Positions 1 through 7,920 of a DNA stretch of 64,000 bases are shown here, in pieces. The DNA comes from Bacteroidales bacterium (GTDB lineage: Bacteria > Bacteroidota > Bacteroidia > Bacteroidales > ML635J-15): assembly GCA_003249955.1 (NCBI GenBank), contig QKHS01000006.1:142917-206916 (forward strand), read 5' to 3'. The notes under the pieces were generated by a model. The model had not been told where the DNA came from and did not search any database. It saw only the letters and a program-made list of their open reading frames with translations. A program made the translations under genes and the position numbers. Position 1 is the first letter of the stretch. Every line of letters begins with the position of its first letter.

Positions 1-97
1 ATGATTTTACAAAGATATGGAATATTTGTAAAAATCTCATTCACTTTTTCGCACGCGGCACAACAAATATAGGTCTGAGTCCAATATTTCCCATAAA

Positions 98-125
98 TAA
101 AAAAAAGGAGGTTAAAAAAACCTCC
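98..125 (-). terminator. Rho-independent terminator of rpoD
   Basis: On the minus strand GGAGGTT and AACCTCC form a 7-bp stem (107-113 with 119-125), followed by a run of T. It lies 15 bp beyond the rpoD stop codon. Confidence 0.8.
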
Positions 126-140
126 CTAAATCTGACTTAA

Positions 141-1010
141 TTATATCAAGTAGGATTTGAGCCTGGTGTGCTTTGTTGACTGTTTAAGTCTTCTGATTGC
201 AGCTTCTTTTAGTTGCCTTACTCTTTCACGTGTCAATTCAAATTCTTCACCGATCTCTTCGAGAGTTCTGGGAACCTGACCGTCAAGACCATAATACATT
301 CTTAGGATTTGAGATTCTCTTTCTCCCAAAACTTTAAGAGTATTGTTAATTTCTTTTATCAAAGATTCTTTAAGCAGAGAGTTATCTGGAGCGACATTGT
401 CTTTCATTCCCATAAGATCGTAAAGGGTAAAGTCATCATCGCTTTCATTTCCAAGCGGGGCATCCATTGACATAAATCTTGACTGGGACTTCATTGTGTC
501 CCTTATTTCGTCAATATCAGCATCGACTTCTCCTGCAATCTCGTAAGTAGTTGGTTCTCTTTCAAACATTTGCTCCAATTTTGCAGATGCAACATTTATT
601 TTATTTATCATCCCGATTTTATTGAGTGGTAAACGAACCATTCGTCCCTGCACTGCAAGTGAATGCAGAATAGATTGGCGTATCCACCATACGGCATATG
701 ATATAAATTTAAATCCACGGGTTTCATCAAATCTTTTCGCAGCTTTTATCAATCCCAAATTACCTTCGTTAACAAGATCCTGCAAAGTAAGGCCCTGATT
801 CTGATATTGTTTTGCTACAGAAACCACAAATCTCAGGTTTGCTGAAACAAGTTTTTCCAAAGCTTTCTGGTCCCCGTTTTTAATGCGTCTCGCCAATTCT
901 ATTTCCTCTTCAGGTGAAATCATTTCCTTGCGACCTATTTCCTGCAGGTATTTTTCAAAAGCAGGAGTGTCACGATTAGTTACCTGTCTGGTTATTTTTA
1001 GCTGTCTCAT
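141..1010 (-). CDS. rpoD: RNA polymerase primary sigma factor (Bacteroidota type)
   Basis: Primary sigma-70 factor that directs RNA polymerase to housekeeping promoters. The 289-residue protein has region 1.2 (about 15-50), region 2 with the NLRFVVSVAKQYQ and YAVWWIRQSI blocks (about 57-125), region 3 (about 130-200) and region 4.2 with the LTRERVRQLKEAAIRRL helix-turn-helix near the C-terminus. Region 1.1 and the long non-conserved insert of proteobacterial RpoD are absent, which is normal for Bacteroidota housekeeping sigma factors. These recognise TTTG/TAnnTTTG promoters, and that motif recurs across this window. The gene is transcribed away from rho and ends at a clear terminator. Family assignment is firm; primary rather than alternative sigma is inferred from length and regions. 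Confidence 0.96.
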   Translation of the reverse strand: MRQLKITRQVTNRDTPAFEKYLQEIGRKEMISPEEEIELARRIKNGDQKALEKLVSANLRFVVSVAKQYQNQGLTLQDLVNEGNLGLIKAAKRFDETRGFKFISYAVWWIRQSILHSLAVQGRMVRLPLNKIGMINKINVASAKLEQMFEREPTTYEIAGEVDADIDEIRDTMKSQSRFMSMDAPLGNESDDDFTLYDLMGMKDNVAPDNSLLKESLIKEINNTLKVLGERESQILRMYYGLDGQVPRTLEEIGEEFELTRERVRQLKEAAIRRLKQSTKHTRLKSYLI

Positions 1011-1138
1011 AACAGTAATTTTTTATTACTTACTATCTTTAAACGTTTTTATATGTACATTGGTTGCCGGATTTATTAATATTTTTATAAATTATTCACA
1101 TTTTTTTAAAAATATTTCACTGTTTGAAAAATAATAAC

Positions 1139-1146
1139 TAAATTTG
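1139..1146 (+). promoter_or_regulatory. -7 promoter element for rho
   Basis: Exact TAnnTTTG match (TAAATTTG) about 95 bp before the rho start. No good TTTG -33 partner is seen at the usual 19-21 bp spacing, so this is a moderate call. Confidence 0.4.
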
Positions 1147-1241
1147 CAACGTTGATTAAGTTCTGCGCACTATTCAAACTCAGCAGAAAAATAAAAATCA
1201 GAATAAATAATTTAATGTTCAACACAAATCACATTTAAAAC

Positions 1242-3077
1242 ATGTACGACATTTTAGAATTAAACTCAAAATTATTACCGGAGCTAAAAGAAATTGCGAA
1301 GAATCTGGGGGTACATAAAGTTGAGTCATTTCGCAAAACAGACTTAATATATAAAATTCTTGACTTACAGGCAATCAAAGCTGCCAACGAGGAAGCAGCA
1401 AATCCTCAGTCTGGCAAAAAAAGGCCAAGAACAAAAATAAAGACTCAAAAAGTAGCATACAGCACTGCAAATACTCCGACTAATTTATTTACCAGCAGTG
1501 AAGAAACTCCTGCTACTCCTGTTGAAGAAAAAAAGATTCCGCCGATTAGCGACGAGCCAAGACCGGAAAATCAATTCAAACAAAATGCTCAGGTAAAGAA
1601 AGAAAACACAAAAAAATATAATCCTAATCAGAAATCGGGAAATAAAGCAAAAGAAACCGAACCTGTTGCTCCTGTAACATCTGAACCGGAAAAAGAAATT
1701 ACTGTAGAAGAAAAACCTGAAATTTCTGCAAGCCAGCCTCAGGAAGTCAGCGCCGCTGAAAAGAAATTAATCCTGAAGAAAAGCGCCGCTACAGAAAAAG
1801 AAAAAACCAAATCTGATGTTAATGCAGAAAAATCATCAGTTGCTGCTGATACGGAATCAGGTTCAGAACCGCCTGCAACAGAAGTAAGCAAAGCACCTGA
1901 ACAGGAAGCAAAACCGGAAAAGGAAATAAAACCTAAAAAGGAAGAGTATGATTTTTCGGGCATTATAACTATTACAGGTGTATTGGAGATAATTCAGGAT
2001 GGTTATGGTTTTCTGAGATCTTCTGACTATCATTATCTTAACTCTCCGGACGATGTTTATGTGTCACAATCACAGATAAAATTATTCGGATTAAGAACCG
2101 GTGATACTGTTGAAGGAACAATAAGGCCGCCAAAAGAGGGAGAAAAATATTTTCCGCTTATAAAAGTTGTTAAAATAAACGGGATAGATCCTGCTTTAAT
2201 GCGTGACAGGGTTCCGTTTGATCACCTTACTCCTCTTTTCCCTGATGAAAAATTCAACATTACAGGGAATGGTAAAGCGACTCTTTCAACAAGAATTGTA
2301 GATTTATTTGCACCAATAGGGAAAGGTCAGCGCGGGCTTATAGTTGCCCAGCCAAAAACAGGAAAAACAGTACTTTTGCAGGAAATAGCCAATGCAATTG
2401 CAGCAAATCATCCTGAAGTTTACCTTATGATTTTGCTTATTGATGAACGCCCTGAAGAGGTAACGGATATGGCCCGTAATGTAAATGCAGAAGTTATTGC
2501 TTCTACATTTGATGAACCGGCTGAAAGACATGTAAAGATTTCCAATATTGTTCTTGAAAGAGCAAAACGTATGGTAGAATGCGGACATGATGTTGTTATT
2601 CTTCTCGATTCAATTACCCGTTTAGCCAGAGCTTACAACACAGTTGCTCCAGCCTCCGGCCGTGTTCTTTCCGGAGGGGTTGACTCAAATGCACTTCATA
2701 AACCAAAAAGATTTTTCGGAGCTGCCAGAAATATCGAAAACGGCGGTTCTTTAACCATAATAGCAACAGCTCTTACCGAAACAGGTTCGAAAATGGACGA
2801 AGTAATCTTCGAAGAATTTAAAGGAACCGGTAACATGGAGCTTCAGTTAGACAGAAAACTGTCGAACAGAAGAATTTACCCGGCTGTTGACATTGTTGCA
2901 TCAAGCACAAGACGTGAAGACCTTCTCATTGACAACGACCTGATTAACAGAATGTGGATTTTAAGAGAATTCCTGGCAGACATGAATTCTATTGAAGCTA
3001 TGGAATTTATGCGCACAAGACTGATGCAGGCAAAAAACAATGAAGAATTTTTATGGACAATGGATAAAGGTTTGTAA
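1242..3077 (+). CDS. rho: Transcription termination factor Rho
   Basis: Hexameric RNA-dependent ATPase that releases transcripts. The 611-residue protein starts with a Rho_N helical domain (1-45). A long low-complexity Lys/Glu/Pro/Ala-rich insertion follows (about 50-230), then the OB-fold RNA-binding domain (about 240-315), and the RecA-like ATPase core with Walker A (369-376, QPKTGKT) and Walker B ([11 protein letters not shown]). The core is typical; the insertion makes it much longer than the roughly 420-residue E. coli protein. Such insertions are common in Bacteroidota Rho and may extend RNA contact, which is inference. It stands alone between rpoD (divergent) and nifJ and ends in a strong terminator. 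The start is chosen because [19 protein letters not shown] is the classic Rho N-terminus. Confidence 0.97.
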   Translation: MYDILELNSKLLPELKEIAKNLGVHKVESFRKTDLIYKILDLQAIKAANEEAANPQSGKKRPRTKIKTQKVAYSTANTPTNLFTSSEETPATPVEEKKIPPISDEPRPENQFKQNAQVKKENTKKYNPNQKSGNKAKETEPVAPVTSEPEKEITVEEKPEISASQPQEVSAAEKKLILKKSAATEKEKTKSDVNAEKSSVAADTESGSEPPATEVSKAPEQEAKPEKEIKPKKEEYDFSGIITITGVLEIIQDGYGFLRSSDYHYLNSPDDVYVSQSQIKLFGLRTGDTVEGTIRPPKEGEKYFPLIKVVKINGIDPALMRDRVPFDHLTPLFPDEKFNITGNGKATLSTRIVDLFAPIGKGQRGLIVAQPKTGKTVLLQEIANAIAANHPEVYLMILLIDERPEEVTDMARNVNAEVIASTFDEPAERHVKISNIVLERAKRMVECGHDVVILLDSITRLARAYNTVAPASGRVLSGGVDSNALHKPKRFFGAARNIENGGSLTIIATALTETGSKMDEVIFEEFKGTGNMELQLDRKLSNRRIYPAVDIVASSTRREDLLIDNDLINRMWILREFLADMNSIEAMEFMRTRLMQAKNNEEFLWTMDKGL

Positions 3078-3145
3078 AAATCAGTCCGTTCAGGCTTAGA
3101 CAGGTATTTTTTATTTGTTCAGAGCGTTTCAGACTGTACAAAATA

Positions 3146-3184
3146 TCAAAAAAGACATGCGGAATATCCGGATGTCTTTTTTGA
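3146..3184 (+). terminator. Terminator after rho
   Basis: ATCAAAAAAGACAT pairs with ATGTCTTTTTTGAT around a short CGG/CCG inner stem. T-run on the plus strand, A-run on the left, so it may work in both directions. Confidence 0.85.
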
Positions 3185-3336
3185 TTTAAAAGTACCTATT
3201 TAGACCGGCTCTAATTTGTTAAGTTATTTTGTAAAACACATAAAAATCAGGTGGTGAAATAATTAAAAATATTAATTTAGCAACTCTTTTATAAAGTTAC
3301 TTTTTAGGACACAAAATTTTTAATAATAAAAAGAAT

Positions 3337-6300
3337 ATGACAAAGACAAAAAAATTTATTACATGTGATGGAAATCATGCTGCTGCTCATGTAGCGTATA
3401 TGTTCAGTGACATGGCCTGTATCTATCCTATTACCCCGTCGTCAAATATGGCAGAAAATGTTGACGAATGGGCTGCTAACGGCAGAAAAAATCTTTTCGG
3501 TCAGACAGTAAGAGTTGAAGAAATGCAATCAGAAGCCGGTGCTGCCGGTGCTGTTCATGGTTCTTTGGCTGCAGGCGCATTAACATCAACTTATACAGCA
3601 TCTCAGGGATTACTTCTTATGATTCCTAACATGTATAAAATTTCAGGTGAGCTTTTACCCGGTGTATTTCATGTCAGTGCAAGAAGCTTAGCTGCCCAGG
3701 CATTGTCAATTTTCGGAGATCACAGCGATGTAATGAGTACAAGACAAACAGGTTTTGCCATGTTGGCAACCGGATCTGTTCAACAGATTATGGACATTGC
3801 TCCTATCGCTCACCTTGCTGCAATTAAAAGCCGCGTACCTTTCATGCATTTCTTCGATGGTTTCAGAACATCTCACGAAATACAGAAAGTAGAATATTTT
3901 GAAAATGAAGATATGGCTGCATTACTTGATTGGGATGCTGTTGATGCTTTCAGAAAAAATGCTTTAAATCCTGATAATCCTGTAACCCGCGGAACTGCTC
4001 AGAATCCTGATATTTATTTCCAGTCAAGAGAAGCTGCAAATAAATTTTACGAAGGTATTCCTGATTTGGTTGAAGAATACATGCAGAAGATTACTGATCT
4101 TACAGGCCGTGTATATCACCCGTTCACATATCATGGTGCTGCAGATGCTGAAAACATTGTTGTTGCAATGGGATCAATCACAGACACTCTTATCGAAACA
4201 GTAAATTATCTGAATGATCAGGGTAAAAAAGTTGGTTTAATTACAGTACATTTATATCGTCCGTTCTCTGCAAAATATTTCATGAAGGTTCTTCCTAAAA
4301 CTGTAAAAAGAATTGCAGTTCTTGACAGAACAAAAGAAATAGGTGCAAACGGAGAACCTTTATTCCTTGATGTAAAAGAATTATTCTATAATCAGGAAAA
4401 CAGACCAATGGTTATAGGCGGAAGATATGGTCTTTCTTCAAAAGACACCACTCCGTCAATGATGATGGCAGTTTACGCTAACCTCGAAGCTGCTGAACCT
4501 AAAGAAACTTTCACAATCGGTATGGAAGATGACGTTACTTTCCTGTCATTACCGGTAAAAGAAAATATATCTATCTTATGTAAAGGTACTTTCGAAGGTA
4601 AATTCTATGGTTTAGGTTCTGACGGAACTGTAGGGGCAAACAAAAACTCAATCAAAATTATCGGTGATACTACAGATAAATATTGTCAGGCATATTTTGC
4701 TTATGATTCAAAAAAATCAGGAGGTTTTACAGCGTCTCACCTCAGATTCGGCGACAAACAGATAAGAGCTCCTTATTTGGTTACAACTCCTGATTTTGTG
4801 GCTTGTCATGTTCCTGCTTATCTTGAGCAATATGATGTACTGGAAGGCATTAAACCAAACGGAAGTTTCCTTCTCAACTCAATATGGGATGTTGAAGAAA
4901 CAAAAAAACGTTTGCCAGACCATATGAAAAAAGTTCTTGCTGAAAAGAACATTAAATTTTACATTATCAACGCTACAGAAATTGCAGAAGAAATTGGTCT
5001 TGGAAACAGAACAAATACAATTTTGCAGGCAGCGTTCTTTAAAATTGCCAATGTAATTCCTTACGAAAAAGCCGTTGAGCAAATGAAGAAAATGATTGTA
5101 AAATCATACGGTAAAAAAGGTGAAAACGTTGTAGCAATGAACTACAAGGCTGTAGATGCAGGCGATGCTGTTACAAAAATTGAAATTCCTGCAGAATGGG
5201 CAAAAATTGAATCAAAAGGATTCAAAGTAATCAGAACCCGCGAAGTTCCTGAATTCATAGAAAATGTAGCTGATGTTATCAATTCACAAAGAGGAGATAC
5301 TTTACCTGTTTCTACTTTTAACGGACGCGAAGACGGTACTTTCCCGAACGGAACTGCTAAATACGAAAAACGCGGTATTGCTGTAAATGTTCCTGAATGG
5401 ATTCCTGAAAACTGTATTCAGTGTAACCAGTGTTCATTGGTTTGTCCTCACGCTGCAATACGTCCTTTCTTATTGACTGATGAAGAAGTTAAAAATGCTC
5501 CTGCCGGAACAAAAACTGTAACCGGTATAGGCGGAACAAAAGAATATCAGTTCAGAATGCAGGTTAGTGTTCTTGATTGTACAGGCTGCAGTAACTGTGC
5601 TGACGTTTGTCCTTCAAAAACAAAAGCTTTGGTTATGAAACCACTGGGAACACAAATGGAAGAAGTTGACCGCTGGTATTATATGGACGAAGTTGTTGGT
5701 TATAAAGACACCGTTTTACCAAAAGAAAAAACCATTAAAAACTCTCAGTTTGCACAGCCTTTATTTGAATTCTCGGGTGCTTGTGCAGGATGCGGAGAAA
5801 CTCCTTACATTAAAACAATCACTCAGTTGTTCGGAGAAAGAATGATGATTGCTAATGCAACAGGTTGTTCTTCTATCTATGGGGCATCTGCTCCGGCCAC
5901 TCCATACTGCAAAAACTACAAAACAGGAAGAGGTCCAGCATGGGCAAATTCATTGTTTGAAGATAACGCAGAATATGGCTTTGGTATGGCTGCTGCTGTT
6001 GAAAAAATAAGAGAAAAAATATCATTCCTTTTAGCTGAAGCAAAATGGACAGGTGTTGCAGCAGAAGCTGCTCAGGAATGGATTGCCGGAATGAACAACG
6101 CTGAAGCTTCTGAAGTTGCTTCTGCTAAATTAATTGCTGCAATTGAAAACATGAATGATCCGATTGCAAAAGAAGTTATTGCTAAAAAACAATATCTGGT
6201 AAAAAAATCAGTCTGGATTTTCGGTGGTGACGGTTGGGCTTATGATATCGGTTACGGAGGTTTGGATCATGTAATTGCTTCAGGTAAAGATGTAAATATT

Positions 6301-6855
6301 CTGGTTATGGACACAGAAGTTTATTCAAACACCGGAGGACAGGCTTCAAAATCAACTCCTGTTGCTGCTGTAGCTAAATTTGCTGCTTCAGGAATGAAAA
6401 CCCGCAAAAAAGACCTTGGTGCAATGGCAATGACTTACGGTTATGTTTATGTTGCTCAGGTTGCAATGGGATCAAGCCAGAATCAATACTTCAAAGCAAT
6501 TAAAGAGGCTGAAGCTTACCCGGGACCATCTCTCATTATTGCTTATGCTCCATGTATCAACCACGGACTAAAAGCAGGTATGGGCAGGACTCAGGAAGAA
6601 GCCAAAATGGCTGTTGAATGCGGATACTGGGCTAACTGGAGATACAATCCAATGCTTGAAGCTGAAGGTAAAAATCCTTTCGAACTCGACAGCAAAGAAC
6701 CGGATTGGTCTAAATTCCAGGATTTCCTTCAGGGTGAAGTTCGTTACAATTCTCTCAAAAAATTGTTCCCTGAATCAGCAGAAGTATTATTCCAGGAAGC
6801 AGAAAAGAATGCAAAATGGAGATACAACTACTACAAAAAACTTGCAGGTAACTAG
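3337..6855 (+). CDS. nifJ: Pyruvate:ferredoxin (flavodoxin) oxidoreductase
   Basis: Single-chain PFOR of 1172 residues that oxidises pyruvate and CoA to acetyl-CoA and CO2 and passes electrons to ferredoxin, a central enzyme of anaerobic metabolism. Domain order is the usual one: N-terminal pyrimidine-binding domain (YPITPSS near the start), domain II, gamma-type domain, a two-cluster ferredoxin domain with C693-x2-C-x2-C-x3-C703 and C748-x2-C-x2-C-x3-C758, then the TPP-binding C-terminal part with the C816AGC819GE cysteines for the proximal 4Fe-4S cluster and GGDGWAYDIGYGG. Length and motifs are complete. It is monocistronic, with a terminator right after it. The gene supports an oxygen-avoiding lifestyle for the host. 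Confidence 0.97.
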   Translation: MTKTKKFITCDGNHAAAHVAYMFSDMACIYPITPSSNMAENVDEWAANGRKNLFGQTVRVEEMQSEAGAAGAVHGSLAAGALTSTYTASQGLLLMIPNMYKISGELLPGVFHVSARSLAAQALSIFGDHSDVMSTRQTGFAMLATGSVQQIMDIAPIAHLAAIKSRVPFMHFFDGFRTSHEIQKVEYFENEDMAALLDWDAVDAFRKNALNPDNPVTRGTAQNPDIYFQSREAANKFYEGIPDLVEEYMQKITDLTGRVYHPFTYHGAADAENIVVAMGSITDTLIETVNYLNDQGKKVGLITVHLYRPFSAKYFMKVLPKTVKRIAVLDRTKEIGANGEPLFLDVKELFYNQENRPMVIGGRYGLSSKDTTPSMMMAVYANLEAAEPKETFTIGMEDDVTFLSLPVKENISILCKGTFEGKFYGLGSDGTVGANKNSIKIIGDTTDKYCQAYFAYDSKKSGGFTASHLRFGDKQIRAPYLVTTPDFVACHVPAYLEQYDVLEGIKPNGSFLLNSIWDVEETKKRLPDHMKKVLAEKNIKFYIINATEIAEEIGLGNRTNTILQAAFFKIANVIPYEKAVEQMKKMIVKSYGKKGENVVAMNYKAVDAGDAVTKIEIPAEWAKIESKGFKVIRTREVPEFIENVADVINSQRGDTLPVSTFNGREDGTFPNGTAKYEKRGIAVNVPEWIPENCIQCNQCSLVCPHAAIRPFLLTDEEVKNAPAGTKTVTGIGGTKEYQFRMQVSVLDCTGCSNCADVCPSKTKALVMKPLGTQMEEVDRWYYMDEVVGYKDTVLPKEKTIKNSQFAQPLFEFSGACAGCGETPYIKTITQLFGERMMIANATGCSSIYGASAPATPYCKNYKTGRGPAWANSLFEDNAEYGFGMAAAVEKIREKISFLLAEAKWTGVAAEAAQEWIAGMNNAEASEVASAKLIAAIENMNDPIAKEVIAKKQYLVKKSVWIFGGDGWAYDIGYGGLDHVIASGKDVNILVMDTEVYSNTGGQASKSTPVAAVAKFAASGMKTRKKDLGAMAMTYGYVYVAQVAMGSSQNQYFKAIKEAEAYPGPSLIIAYAPCINHGLKAGMGRTQEEAKMAVECGYWANWRYNPMLEAEGKNPFELDSKEPDWSKFQDFLQGEVRYNSLKKLFPESAEVLFQEAEKNAKWRYNYYKKLAGN

Positions 6856-6876
6856 TATTACCTAAACAAATATTAC

Positions 6877-6909
6877 AAAAAAAAGACTACCATCAGGTAG
6901 TCTTTTTTT
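6877..6909 (+). terminator. Terminator after nifJ
   Basis: GACTACC-atca-GGTAGTC stem, preceded by A-run and followed by seven T. Confidence 0.9.
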
Positions 6910-6929
6910 ATACTGTAATTTAATATTTT

Positions 6930-6937
6930 TACATTTG
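6930..6937 (+). promoter_or_regulatory. -7 promoter element for the DUF4249/TonB receptor operon
   Basis: Exact TAnnTTTG match (TACATTTG) about 65 bp before the lipoprotein start and just after the nifJ terminator. The -33 TTTG is not evident. Confidence 0.5.
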
Positions 6938-7001
6938 TTATACAATTATTAACACAAAGATGCGTTATTGTCTTGATTTTAGTAAAACATATTTATAAAC
7001 T

Positions 7002-7916
7002 ATGCCCAAAATAAAAGTTGGTATTTTCATTTGCTTTTTGCTGATGCTTACACTCTCCTTTTCATGCAAAAAAGTTATTCAGAATGAATTCCCTGATATT
7101 GTACAGACTCCTGTTGTAAACAGCATTATTAAAGCAGACAGCACCATAAGCGTCAATGTATCACTTAGCGGAAAACTGGACGAAACGAAATTAGAATTCG
7201 TAGATAATGCAGTTGTTACAATTTTCATTGATGGATATTTTGCAGAAACATTAACATATGACACAAAAGGAATGTATCGCTCTTCGATAATAGCTGAACC
7301 CGGGAAAAAGTATTCGTGTAAAGTTGAAGTTCCTGGTTATGAGGTTCTTAATTGTTCTACAAACATTCCGGCTCCAATGGAAATAAGCTCAGTAGAGCAT
7401 AAAAATATTGCATATGTTGATGCCGAAGGGACGCTTTGCCCATCCTTGACAATTACTTTTGACAATAATCCTGATACTACACTTTACTTTGAAGTATTAA
7501 TAAAATTATTTGAAGGCGATTATCCTAACGAAATATCTGACATAAGAGAAGCCTGGCTTGTCGGGATAGAAGATCCTGTTCTGTTAAACGAAGGCCTGGA
7601 ACTTGGGGTATTCAGCAATGAAATGATTTCGGGAGATGAATATACAATGACAATAAATTATTTTACAGGCGGAGCTAGCTGGAATATGACACATTTGTAC
7701 CCGTTAATAGTTGAATTAAGAACTGTAAGTTACGAATATTACAATTATATAAAATCGCTATACCTTTTCCAACAGGGAATAGAGAACAACAATCTTTCAG
7801 GCACAACGGCTCCTTTGCCGGTGTATTCAAACGTCACGGAGGGTATTGGAATTTTCGCCGGTTACTCCTCCTTTTCTACCGATACTGTTTTTCCCGAAAA
7901 CTATCAAATATATTAA
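7002..7916 (+). CDS. DUF4249-type lipoprotein
   Basis: A 304-residue protein with a lipoprotein signal peptide (hydrophobic stretch ending LSFSC22, so Cys22 is the likely lipidation site) and a beta-rich body of the kind annotated DUF4249. That family is normally encoded next to a TonB-dependent receptor, and here the receptor starts 4 bp after the stop codon, so the two are surely co-transcribed. The likely role is as a surface or periplasmic partner of the receptor in uptake or adhesion; the substrate is not known. Residues 25-130 look like a carboxypeptidase-regulatory or Ig-like fold (VNVSLSGKLDE, then a prominent VEVPGYEVLNCSTNIPAP turn). Confidence 0.75.
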   Translation: MPKIKVGIFICFLLMLTLSFSCKKVIQNEFPDIVQTPVVNSIIKADSTISVNVSLSGKLDETKLEFVDNAVVTIFIDGYFAETLTYDTKGMYRSSIIAEPGKKYSCKVEVPGYEVLNCSTNIPAPMEISSVEHKNIAYVDAEGTLCPSLTITFDNNPDTTLYFEVLIKLFEGDYPNEISDIREAWLVGIEDPVLLNEGLELGVFSNEMISGDEYTMTINYFTGGASWNMTHLYPLIVELRTVSYEYYNYIKSLYLFQQGIENNNLSGTTAPLPVYSNVTEGIGIFAGYSSFSTDTVFPENYQIY

Positions 7917-7920
7917 TGCT

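Noticed and set aside
1739-1963. Open frame opposite the Rho insertion
   Set aside because: Lies fully within rho on the other strand; Ser/Phe-rich translation is just the complement of the low-complexity insertion.
3185-3336. Promoter for nifJ at TAATTTG or TATTTTG
   Set aside because: Both lack the exact TAnnTTTG spacing and no -33 partner fits; left unassigned.
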